Shown here one piece after another: positions 34,980 to 42,406 of a stretch of DNA of 64,000 bases. The DNA lies in NCBI GenBank assembly GCA_963778845.1, contig CAVZVW010000009.1, forward strand, positions 1,860,001 through 1,924,000. The letters are read 5' to 3'. Within the stretch, counting starts at the first letter, position 1. Each line of letters begins with the position of its first letter. Below the pieces are notes generated by a model. That model did not search any database. It had not been told where the DNA came from and saw only the letters and a list, made by a program, of their open reading frames with translations. The translations under genes were made by a program, and so were the position numbers. The DNA comes from CAVZVW01 sp963778845. GTDB taxonomy: Bacteria > Actinomycetota > Actinomycetes > Actinomycetales > Kineosporiaceae.

Positions 34980-35708
34980 TCAGGGCCAGGGCCAGGCGCG
35001 CAGGGGGACGACGTCGGGCCGGTCGATGCGTCCGACGAGCCACCCCAGGAGGTGCGCGCGATCCCCGCGGACGACGCAGCGCGCCGCTCCTGCGCCGAAC
35101 GCGCGAGGAGGGGCGTCGTCCGGCACGAGCACCACGACCGTCGCCGGCGGCAGCCGGCCGGGCAGCGTGGCCAGAGCACGGCCCCACTCCTCGTCCAGAT
35201 AACCCTGCGGCAGGTCGGTCCAGCCCCGGCCGCCGGGCAGTGCGAGGTCCACGGTGTGCAGGGCCACCTCGCGCCAACGGTAGAACGCGCAGTCGGCCAT
35301 CGTGACGGGCACGTCCTGGGGCTCACCGACGCCCGCCCAGACGCTGCCAGAGCCGGCGTCCCAGGCCGCCTCGAGGCGGTGGTGCGCGGCATGAAGGTCT
35401 TCGACGATCGCAGCAACGGGTCGCTGCGCGCCGGCTCGGATCGCGGCGTTGCGCGCTCGGTCACCGCCGTCGTACATCGCCGGCTCCCGGCCCGCGACGG
35501 CCACAGCGAGCATGGCCGTCGTCGCGTCGGCGTTGCGCGCGACGTGGGTCAGCACGTGGGCCCTGGTCCAGCCCGGCAGGCCCGACGGTTCGCGCGCGCC
35601 GTGGTCGTCGAGACCCAGCACGGCAGTCTCGAGATCACGGTGGCCCGCCACGCAACCCGCGATCCACTCGGTGGGTCTGCCCGCGTCGGCAGGGACGGAC
35701 TCGGTCAC
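34980..35708 (-). CDS. DinB-like maleylpyruvate isomerase family protein
   Basis: A 242-residue four-helix-bundle protein with GLPGWTRAHVLTHVARNADA, the metal-binding His region of the MDMPI N-terminal domain, and YRWREVALHTVDLAL. Relatives include mycothiol-dependent maleylpyruvate isomerases and mycothiol transferases, so a mycothiol-linked role is likely in an actinobacterium. Start GTG 35708. It is followed by the MmcQ gene on the same strand. Confidence 0.85.
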   Translation of the reverse strand: MTESVPADAGRPTEWIAGCVAGHRDLETAVLGLDDHGAREPSGLPGWTRAHVLTHVARNADATTAMLAVAVAGREPAMYDGGDRARNAAIRAGAQRPVAAIVEDLHAAHHRLEAAWDAGSGSVWAGVGEPQDVPVTMADCAFYRWREVALHTVDLALPGGRGWTDLPQGYLDEEWGRALATLPGRLPPATVVVLVPDDAPPRAFGAGAARCVVRGDRAHLLGWLVGRIDRPDVVPLRAWPWP

Positions 35709-35785
35709 TAGGCCATCTTCGCCGACACGACGAGCGGCGCACCTGCGCAGGCCTTGGGCCGACCACGGCATCCGCGGGCGAGGAG

Positions 35786-37096
35786 CTAGCAGCGTGGCAC
35801 GGGCCTGCTGTACGTGGTGTTGCTCGGCGTGGCCACGTAGTAGTCGCTGACATAGGTGCCGTCGTCCAGGCGATCCCACACCGAGGTCGTGCCGACCTTC
35901 GAGCCGGCGCGCTGGCAGTACGTCCATGCCAGGGCCCCGGCCTGCAGGCTCCCCCGTGCGGCGTAGGAGGACCCCGGGCCGCTGCGCTTGTTCAGCGGAG
36001 TCGACGACGTCACCTGGTAGGGGTAGCGGCAGCGTGGGAGCGGGGCACTGTACCCCGTGTTCGACGGTGTGCTCACGTAGTAGTCGCTGACGTAGGTCCC
36101 GCCACCGAGCCGGTCCCAGACGGCCGTCGTCCCGACGACCGAGCCCGGGGTCTGGCAGACGACGGCCAGGTTCGTTCCTGCGCGGTAGGTGGCCGCCACC
36201 GGATAGGCCGGCGACGGGCCCGTGCGCGCGTTCAGCGTGCTCGCGCCCGCCACGGTGTAGGCGAGGGCCACCGTCGCCACGGGGGCGTCGACCCGGTTGC
36301 TGTCGATCTCCAGGGTCACTGCGCCCCAGGTCTCGACGTGGTCGCCCCTGTACTGCTTGAGCCGCTGGTGCACCGTCCACTGCGTGTTCGGGATGCCCGC
36401 CCACCCGGTCAACGCCGTCGAGCCGTCCCAGCGCGCCACCCACAGGGCGTCAGGTCGGGCGTAGGCCGCCGAGCCATAGACCTGCGACAGATGCAGGGCG
36501 CCGGAGAGCAACCCCGCATAGACGCCGGACAGGTACCCGCGCCGGTGGAGCTCGCGGGTCCAGGCGGACAGGTACGTCAGGACGGCGCCCCGGCAGGCGG
36601 AGTCCGACGTCGCGTAGCCCTCCATGTCGGCGTAGACCGCGCTGCCCGGGCGCATCCCCAGCGCCGCGAGCGCGACCGCCGCGTCCGTGGCGGCTGCCGT
36701 GCCCTGCGAGGCGGCGAGTGACGGCGTGATCTTGACGGAGGTGACCCGGTCGCTGCAGGGGGCCTGCCGACCCATGTAGACGGGCAGCAGCCGCCAACCC
36801 AGACGGGTCACCGACACCACCCACGACGCGGTCAGGTTGGGCTGCGCGCACGTCCGGTTGGGCCCGCCGACGTAGACCCCGATCGCCCGGTATCCGGATG
36901 CGTTCCACGCCTGCACGGAGGCCAGGGGCGGGGCAGCGCACATGTCCAGCGCCGACCCGGAGAAGGTCGTCGCGCTCGACCCTGTCGGGTAGCTCACGTT
37001 GGTGGCAGGCTCGGCTGCCGCGGGGGTGACGACGACGACCGGCAGCAGGGCTGCGACGAGTGCGCCCAACGCGACGACGACACGACGACGATGCAT
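35786..37096 (-). CDS. Secreted Rv2525c-like (DUF1906) glycosidase-fold protein with two SH3-like repeats
   Basis: A 436-residue exported protein. Residues 1-28 form a signal peptide ending in AAA. Residues 45-270 match the Rv2525c/DUF1906 fold, a TIM-barrel related to glycoside hydrolases (GYRAIGVYVGG, RLLPVYMG, AVYADMEGY, LWVARWDG). The C-terminal 150 residues have two SH3-type repeats, each with LNxRxGPSxxY, a VxGTTxVWDRL stretch and the end TYVSDYYVxTPSN. A role in the cell wall is likely; the catalytic activity is unproven. A palindromic operator lies about 92 bases upstream. Confidence 0.88.
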   Translation of the reverse strand: MHRRRVVVALGALVAALLPVVVVTPAAAEPATNVSYPTGSSATTFSGSALDMCAAPPLASVQAWNASGYRAIGVYVGGPNRTCAQPNLTASWVVSVTRLGWRLLPVYMGRQAPCSDRVTSVKITPSLAASQGTAAATDAAVALAALGMRPGSAVYADMEGYATSDSACRGAVLTYLSAWTRELHRRGYLSGVYAGLLSGALHLSQVYGSAAYARPDALWVARWDGSTALTGWAGIPNTQWTVHQRLKQYRGDHVETWGAVTLEIDSNRVDAPVATVALAYTVAGASTLNARTGPSPAYPVAATYRAGTNLAVVCQTPGSVVGTTAVWDRLGGGTYVSDYYVSTPSNTGYSAPLPRCRYPYQVTSSTPLNKRSGPGSSYAARGSLQAGALAWTYCQRAGSKVGTTSVWDRLDDGTYVSDYYVATPSNTTYSRPVPRC

Positions 37097-37187
37097 GGCA
37101 CCTCCCGATATGCCGGCTTCGCCTCGACGCTACGCCCCATCGGGGCGCCGTGACCCCCGGATTCACCTGTTGTACTGTGCTCACCAA

Positions 37188-37201
37188 TGTACCTTGGTAC
37201 A
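37188..37201. promoter_or_regulatory. Palindromic operator, TGTACC-TT-GGTACA
   Basis: A perfect 6-bp-arm palindrome lies between the divergent DUF1906 gene and the mini-gene at 37242. A partial TTGTACTG half-site is 17 bases to the left. It could control either gene. The same arms occur at 53710. Confidence 0.65.
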
Positions 37202-37241
37202 CACATAACAACACACCTCGACAGCTCGGGTGGAGGCAGAC

Positions 37242-37508
37242 ATGGAGCCGGTGACCGTCGAGCGTGTCCAGACCGGCGTGCGGCTGGAGAAGCGCCTCCT
37301 CAAGGTGCTCAAGGCCCTCGCGGAGCTGAAGGACATGACGCTGGGGGACCTCCTCGAGGGCATCGTCCTGCACGCCTTCGAGGGCAAGGCTCCCTTCGGG
37401 GAGGAGACCCTCGCGCAGATCCTCGACCTTCGCCGCGTCTACGGGCTCGACCTCGATGCCGGTAGCAGCCACCGCCTCACCGACGACCGGCAGGAGTGGG
37501 CTCGATGA
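37242..37508 (+). CDS. Small uncharacterised helical protein
   Basis: An 88-residue charged protein, with segments VERVQTGVRLEKRLLKVLKA and LKDMTLGDLLEGIVLHAF then APFGEETLAQI. The pattern of a basic strand followed by two helices resembles a ribbon-helix-helix DNA-binding protein, but I cannot confirm it. GGAGGCAGAC precedes the ATG. The stop overlaps the start of the SRPBCC gene (ATGA). Confidence 0.75.
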   Translation: MEPVTVERVQTGVRLEKRLLKVLKALAELKDMTLGDLLEGIVLHAFEGKAPFGEETLAQILDLRRVYGLDLDAGSSHRLTDDRQEWAR

Positions 37509-38023
37509 CCAAGCGCATCACCCGGTCCTTCACCCAGCACATCGAGGCGACACCAGACGTCGTGCTCCCCCTGATCTGCCCCGTGCGCGAAGCCGAGTGG
37601 CTGGACGGCTGGGCCGAGGGCTACGAGCTCATCTACTCGCAGTCCGGGGTCGCCGAGAAGAACTGCGTGTTCCGCACGTTCGGACCTGATGTCCCGGACA
37701 CGGTGTGGACCGTGACCGAGCACGACGGCGCGCGAGGGGTGGTCGAGTTCGTCCGCGTGACCGAAGGGCTGGTCGCGACGACGCTGCGGGTCACCGTGAC
37801 CGCCGGCGTCGACGCCACCAGCGACGTCGAGGTCACCTACATCGTGACGCCGGTCAGCCAAGCCGGGGCACGGTTCGCGAGCGCCCGCTATGAGGGCGAC
37901 GAATGGCTGCGCGACGTTCGGTGGTGGGAGCAGTCGATGAACCACTACCTGCGCACGGGCGCCCTGCTGCGCGAGCCGGACCTCGACTGCGGGAAGCAGG
38001 ATGTGCGACGGCCGCGGCGATGA
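37505..38023 (+). CDS. SRPBCC-like protein coupled to the mini-gene
   Basis: A 172-residue protein of the polyketide-cyclase/START type: RSFTQHIEATPDVVLPLICP, EYDxx-like beta strands with GWAEGYELIYS, TVTEHDGARGVVEFVRV and a C-terminal helix WWEQSMNHYLRTGALL. It is likely to bind a hydrophobic ligand. Translation is coupled to the small helical protein, suggesting that the two form a ligand-sensor/regulator pair. Confidence 0.75.
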   Translation: MTKRITRSFTQHIEATPDVVLPLICPVREAEWLDGWAEGYELIYSQSGVAEKNCVFRTFGPDVPDTVWTVTEHDGARGVVEFVRVTEGLVATTLRVTVTAGVDATSDVEVTYIVTPVSQAGARFASARYEGDEWLRDVRWWEQSMNHYLRTGALLREPDLDCGKQDVRRPRR

Positions 38024-38065
38024 GACCCTGTGACGGGGGTCACATCGCTATCGGGAGGGTGCCAG

Positions 38066-39058
38066 GTGGGGGGTACGGTCACGCCACCGGCGACGTACCG
38101 CGTGGTTCTGCACGACACGCTGTCCGGGATCGCACGGCGGTTCGGCACGTCGGTTCAGGTCTTGGCGCGGTTGAACAACATCCGGGACGTCGACCGCATC
38201 CGGGTCGGGCTGCTCCTTCGACTGCCGGGAGCCTCCCCGCAGTCGGTGCTCGGCCAGCGCTCGTACATCGTGCGCCCGGGGGACACCCTGTCCGAGCTCG
38301 CTGAACGCTTCGGGACGTCGGTCTCGCGGCTGGCCTCCCTCAACGGCATTCGGGACCCCGACCGGATCCCGGCAGGCATGGCCCTGCGCCTTCCCGGCCC
38401 CGCGCCGACCGGGCCCGCGCCCGCCCGCCCGGCTGCACGCCGTCCCCCGTCCGCCCCCCTCGGAGGGCGGCGTCCACCCTCCGCAGGCACGAAGCCGGCT
38501 GTCGTGGTCGGGCCCGTGCCACCCCCGAAGGGCGGCGTCACGGCCCGGCAGCTCGCCGCGATCATGCCGACCCTGCCGCGCGTGAAGGCGGCGCTGTACC
38601 TGCCGTACCTCAACGCGGCCATGGCCGAGGGGGCCATCACCACACCCCTGCGGATGGCCGCGTTCCTCGCCCAGCTCGCGCATGAGAGTGTGCAGCTGCG
38701 CTACTTCGAGGAGATCGCCAGCGGCGCCGCGTACGAGGGCCGCACGAGCCTGGGGAACACCCATCCCGGCGACGGGAAGCGGTTCAAGGGCCGCGGGCCC
38801 ATCCAGCTGACCGGGCGGGCGAACTACACGGCGGCGTCGAAGGCCCTGAAGGTCGATCTCGTCGGCCACCCGACGCTCGCGGCGACACCGGCCTACGGCT
38901 TCAGGATCGCCGCGTGGTTCTGGACCAGCCGGGGCCTCAACGCCCTCGCCGACCGGCGCCACTTCGACGCGATCACGCTGCGCGTCAACGGCGGCCTGCG
39001 CGGCAAGCGGAGCAGGGACGCCTACTACGCCCGTGCCAAGAGCGTGCTCGGGGTGTGA
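38066..39058 (+). CDS. LysM-GH19 cell wall hydrolase without signal peptide
   Basis: A 330-residue protein with two LysM domains (YRVVLHDTLSGIARRFGTS and YIVRPGDTLSELAERFGTS), a Pro/Ala linker, and a C-terminal GH19 chitinase/lysozyme-like domain (AFLAQLAHESVQLRYFEE with the catalytic Glu, KGRGPIQLTGRANY, AWFWTSRGL). Such GH19 domains are common in phage endolysins. The GTG at 38066 with GGGAGGG upstream is chosen; GTG 38030 is less likely. No signal peptide is seen from either start, so export must be unconventional or the protein acts after lysis. Confidence 0.88.
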   Translation: MGGTVTPPATYRVVLHDTLSGIARRFGTSVQVLARLNNIRDVDRIRVGLLLRLPGASPQSVLGQRSYIVRPGDTLSELAERFGTSVSRLASLNGIRDPDRIPAGMALRLPGPAPTGPAPARPAARRPPSAPLGGRRPPSAGTKPAVVVGPVPPPKGGVTARQLAAIMPTLPRVKAALYLPYLNAAMAEGAITTPLRMAAFLAQLAHESVQLRYFEEIASGAAYEGRTSLGNTHPGDGKRFKGRGPIQLTGRANYTAASKALKVDLVGHPTLAATPAYGFRIAAWFWTSRGLNALADRRHFDAITLRVNGGLRGKRSRDAYYARAKSVLGV

Positions 39059-39125
39059 TTTCGTGGTCACCGACGCCCGCCCCCGGGCGCATCGTCGGTG
39101 TGCCACCGGCGGGACCAGAAGGGCC

Positions 39126-39533
39126 GTGATCGTGGACTGGAAGCTCGAGCTCGTAGTCGTGCCGGTGTCGGACGTCGACCGGGCCAAGGCGTTCTACCTC
39201 GACCAGGCGGGCTTCGACCTGCTCGTGGACCACCGCGCAGGGGAGGACTTCCGGGTCGTGCAGCTGACCCCGCCGGGTTCGACCTGCTCGATCGCGCTCA
39301 TGCTCAACCCGGACGCCGCCGGCTCGGTGCAAGGCCTGCACCTCGTCGTCCCCGACATCGACGCAGCGAGCTCGGAGCTGGCCGGTCGCGGCGTGAGCGT
39401 CAGCGGCGTCTTCCACTTCGAGGACGGCGCCCAGGCGCCAGGGCCAGACCCGCAACGGCGCAGCTACAACTCCTTCCTCACGTTCAGTGACCCCGACGGC
39501 ACCGGCTGGATGGTCCAGGAGGTCACGAGGTAA
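39126..39533 (+). CDS. VOC family protein
   Basis: A 135-residue glyoxalase-fold protein. LELVVVPVSDVDRAKAFYLD and GFDLLVDHRAG are the first half; LHLVVPDIDAASSELAGRG and FSDPDGTGWMVQE the second. The final Glu of WMVQE is a usual metal ligand. Substrate unknown. GTG 39126 is used; GTG 39132 is also possible. Confidence 0.88.
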   Translation: MIVDWKLELVVVPVSDVDRAKAFYLDQAGFDLLVDHRAGEDFRVVQLTPPGSTCSIALMLNPDAAGSVQGLHLVVPDIDAASSELAGRGVSVSGVFHFEDGAQAPGPDPQRRSYNSFLTFSDPDGTGWMVQEVTR

Positions 39534-39541
39534 CAGTCCCC

Positions 39542-39868
39542 GTGCCGCGAAGCAACCACCCTCGCCGTCGCGGACGCGACCGGCCGCCGGCCGCCGTCCC
39601 CGAGCTCGACCAGGCGCGGGCCTTGGCCGGGGTGGACCGCGTCGAACGGCACGCGGACGGCGACTGGCTCGTACGCGCGATCAGCGGCACGGGCACCGCC
39701 AAGGCCTACCGGTGCCCGGGCTGCGACCAGGAGATCCCTCCCAGCACGCCTCACGTGGTGTGCTGGCTGGACCAGCCCGCCCGCGGTGGCTTCGGCGGCG
39801 CCGACGACCGGCGGCACTGGCACACGCCATGCTGGGCGGCCCGTGGACGACGCAGCCGACGTCCCTAG
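39542..39868 (+). CDS. Zinc-ribbon-type actinobacterial protein
   Basis: A 108-residue basic protein with a single treble-clef-like block, YRCPGCDQEIPPSTPHVVCW, followed by RRHWHTPCW. These four Cys and His residues can hold one zinc. This family is often labelled ATP/GTP-binding protein without evidence. The GTG start lies 8 bases after the VOC stop, so they are probably co-transcribed. Confidence 0.75.
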   Translation: MPRSNHPRRRGRDRPPAAVPELDQARALAGVDRVERHADGDWLVRAISGTGTAKAYRCPGCDQEIPPSTPHVVCWLDQPARGGFGGADDRRHWHTPCWAARGRRSRRP

Positions 39869-39880
39869 CAGCTCCTCACC

Positions 39881-39952
39881 CTCGTGGGCGGCCTCGTGGG
39901 CGGCCTCGCGGACGGTCTCGCGGACACCATCGTGGGCGGCCTCGTGGACGGT
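39881..39952. repeat. 12-bp tandem repeat, six copies
   Basis: The unit is CTCGTGGGCGGC with variants CTCGCGGACGGT, CTCGCGGACACC and ATCGTGGGCGGC. It lies in the gap between two convergent genes and is followed by a GGTACCC-GGGT-GGGTACC hairpin at 39954-39971. Confidence 0.8.
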
Positions 39953-40097
39953 CGGTACCCGGGTGGGTACCACGGGTGTACGTAACCACGACACACGTGC
40001 ACCTGACAGCGGTGTCACCGCGGCGCGTCGCGGACTTGTGTCAGATCTGCGTACGCGACAACCCGGCCACACGGTGGCGCGGAGCCCGGTTTGGAGG

Positions 40098-40871
40098 TCA
40101 GGCTGCCTCCGGGGCGGTGTGCAGGCCGAATGTGGCGCCGAAGGGGTCGGTCAGGACCGCCATGCGGCCGAACGGCGTGCTCTCCGGTGGCGTCGCCACC
40201 ACGGCACCCCCGGCCACCGCGGCGTCCATCGCGTCCTGGTGGTCGGCCACGGAGAACCAGGGGAGCCAGTGCGGGGCACTGGCAGGTGGACCACCCGTCA
40301 TGCCGCCCAGCCCGCCACTGACCCGGCCGTCAACCGAGAACGTCGTGTAGTCGTCGGGGGCCCCGGGGACCGCGGCGTAGGTGTGGCCGAAGACGGCGGC
40401 ATAGAAGGCCCTGCCCGCCTCCGGTTCCGAGAGGCGGGCGTCGGTCCAGGTCAGTGACCCCGACTCGTTCACGATCTCCGTACCGATCATGCCCGCGGGC
40501 TGCCAGACCCCGAACGGCGCGCCCAGGGGGTCCGTCGCGACGACCATCCGGCCCGTGCCCGGGAGGTCCATGGGACCGCCGAGCACGGTGCCGCCGTTGT
40601 CGGTGATGAGCCGCGCCGTGGCGTCGGCGTCGTCACTGGCCAGGTACACCGTCCACGCGGTGGGCTGGCCCTCCTGCATCAGCGACCCGATCGCCGCCGC
40701 GGCGTGGCCGGCCGTCTGGGCGATGCGGTAGTGGCCGAACTGCTCACCGGTGTCGACGAAGGACCACCCCATCACGGAGCCGTAGAACTGCGTGGCGGCC
40801 GCGACGTCGGGCGCCGCCAGATCCACCCAGCATGGCGTTCCTGCCGGCCACGGCGCAGAACGAACGGTCAT
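40098..40871 (-). CDS. Two-domain VOC family protein
   Basis: A 257-residue protein with two glyoxalase-fold domains. The first has PCWVDLAAPDVAAATQFYGS and the second SGSLTWTDARLSEPEAGRAF followed by FYAAVFGHTY. Each half is one four-strand module, as in actinobacterial VOC pairs. Each half ends with a DPxGAxFGxxxP block. Ligand unknown. Start ATG 40871. Confidence 0.9.
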   Translation of the reverse strand: MTVRSAPWPAGTPCWVDLAAPDVAAATQFYGSVMGWSFVDTGEQFGHYRIAQTAGHAAAAIGSLMQEGQPTAWTVYLASDDADATARLITDNGGTVLGGPMDLPGTGRMVVATDPLGAPFGVWQPAGMIGTEIVNESGSLTWTDARLSEPEAGRAFYAAVFGHTYAAVPGAPDDYTTFSVDGRVSGGLGGMTGGPPASAPHWLPWFSVADHQDAMDAAVAGGAVVATPPESTPFGRMAVLTDPFGATFGLHTAPEAA

Positions 40872-40911
40872 GGCTTCTCCCTTCCGCAGGACGTGCTGCC
40901 TCCGCCCGGCG

Positions 40912-40981
40912 GCCCGCCAGCCGACGGCTCAGCCCGCCAGCCGACGGCTCAGCCCGCCAGCCGTCGGCTCAGCCCGCCAGC
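40912..40981. repeat. 20-bp palindromic tandem repeat
   Basis: Three and a half copies of GCCCGCCAGCCGACGGCTCA. Each full unit contains the palindrome AGCCGACGGCT (AGCCGTCGGCT in the third). The last half copy encodes the end of the SnoaL-like gene and holds its stop codon. Confidence 0.9.
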
Positions 40982-41430
40982 CATGGGTAGCGAGCAGTGT
41001 CCTTGCCCGCGTAGTCGGGGTCGAGGTAGATGAAGCAACGCTGGATCAGCCAGTCGCGGATCTCGAACACGTCGCACCAGCGACCGGCGCCGTGCTCCGG
41101 AACGCCCGCCCGCCACGGCCCGTCACGGTGCTCACCGTGGCTCGCGCCCTCGCACACGACCACGTCGCTGCCGGAGAACACCCAGTTGAAGTGCGAGTAG
41201 TGGTGGGTGATTGACACGATCGTGCCGCCGACGTCCCCGAAGAGCCGGCCGATCTCGTCCTTGCCCGTGGCGAGGCCCCACTTCGGGAAGTACACCTGCG
41301 CGTCGGTCGCGAACAGGTCGAGGATGCTGCCCCCGGTCGACGTGACACCACCGTTGTCGAAGGCCTTGAGGTACTCCACCGCAACCGACTTGCGCTGCTC
41401 GTCGGTCATGGTCTGCATGGCGATGGCCAT
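40969..41430 (-). CDS. SnoaL/NTF2-like protein
   Basis: A 153-residue NTF2-fold protein: AVEYLKAFDNGG, LDLFATDAQVYFPKWG, IGRLFGDVGG, FNWVFSGSDVVVCEG and FEIRDWLIQRCFIYLDPDY. A hydrophobic pocket of SnoaL-like enzymes is expected, with no ligand suggested. Its 3' end is built from the 20-bp palindromic repeat, which ends the protein in WLAG. Confidence 0.88.
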   Translation of the reverse strand: MAIAMQTMTDEQRKSVAVEYLKAFDNGGVTSTGGSILDLFATDAQVYFPKWGLATGKDEIGRLFGDVGGTIVSITHHYSHFNWVFSGSDVVVCEGASHGEHRDGPWRAGVPEHGAGRWCDVFEIRDWLIQRCFIYLDPDYAGKDTARYPWLAG

Positions 41431-41544
41431 CTGGACACTCCTCTCGGTGCGCCCGTGGGCGCAGGGGCACGGGTGGGCGACGCGGGAACGGCAAGGAGGC
41501 TACCCCCGCATGTCATCGTGGGGGCAGGCGCGGCGGGAGGCGGC

Positions 41545-42369
41545 ATGGTCCTGGGTCTGGCGGGGGCTCTGGTCTGCGCGCTCGCCTACGGCATCGCGAC
41601 GGTGCTGCAGTCGGTCGGCAGCCGGCGTCTGGCCCTGGCCGAGGGCCTGGACCCCCGGCTTCTCGGCAGGCTTGCGCGATCGGGGCCCTATGTGACGGGC
41701 CTCGCGCTGGACGGCGTGGGCTTCATCGCGTCCGTCCTCGCCCTTCGCACGTTGCCGCTGTTCCTCGTGCAGAGCGCGATCGCCTCGAGCATCGGGGTGA
41801 CGGCCGTGGGGTCTGCGCGATGGCTGCGCACGCCGTTGGGGCGCACCGAGATCCGGGCACTGTGGACCCTCGGGCTGGGGCTGGTTCTGCTGGCGGCCGC
41901 CGCCGCGCCCGAGCCCGCCCGGCCACTGGCCGTGAGGGGGCAGTGGATGGTGCTGGCGTGCGTCGTCCCTCTTGCCGCATTGACTGCGGCGGCGTCGCGG
42001 TGGCGCCCACGCCACGCCGGAGCGGGTCTGGCCGCGGCGGCCGGCCTGGGATTCGGCGGGGTCGGGATCGCCGCGCGCGCCGTCACGGTGCCAGATCCCT
42101 GGTGGCACCTGGCCGGGTCGCCGTTGGCCTGGGCCCTGGCGGCCTACGCGGTGGTGGGGACCTACTGCTACGCCGCCGCCCTGCAACGCGCCTCGGCCAC
42201 TGTGGTCGCGGCGGTGGCGTTCGTGGTGGAGACAGTGGTGCCCGCGGTGATCGGGCTGGCCCTGCTCGGCGACCGGGCACGCGCGGGCTTCGGGATCGTG
42301 GCCGCAGCCGGGTTCGCGATCACCGTCGGAGCCGCGGTCGTGCTGGCCCGGACGGCGCCCGAGCCGTAG
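41545..42369 (+). CDS. DMT/EamA-type integral membrane protein
   Basis: A 274-residue protein with about nine hydrophobic helices. MVLGLAGALVCALAYGIATVLQS and the end ATVVAAVAFVVETVVPAVIG are typical of the drug/metabolite transporter superfamily (also NIPA-like Mg carriers). Substrate unknown. GGGAGG precedes the ATG. It converges on the alpha/beta-hydrolase gene and is not part of the CHAT unit. Confidence 0.85.
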   Translation: MVLGLAGALVCALAYGIATVLQSVGSRRLALAEGLDPRLLGRLARSGPYVTGLALDGVGFIASVLALRTLPLFLVQSAIASSIGVTAVGSARWLRTPLGRTEIRALWTLGLGLVLLAAAAAPEPARPLAVRGQWMVLACVVPLAALTAAASRWRPRHAGAGLAAAAGLGFGGVGIAARAVTVPDPWWHLAGSPLAWALAAYAVVGTYCYAAALQRASATVVAAVAFVVETVVPAVIGLALLGDRARAGFGIVAAAGFAITVGAAVVLARTAPEP

Positions 42370-42406
42370 CGCACCCACCGACGGACAGGGCTCCCGCCGG
42401 ACGACG

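Noticed and set aside
39487..40350. Long plus-strand frame rich in RGRPRGRP repeats
   Set aside because: It is created by the 12-bp tandem repeat and the complement of the VOC gene; no family or ribosome site supports it.
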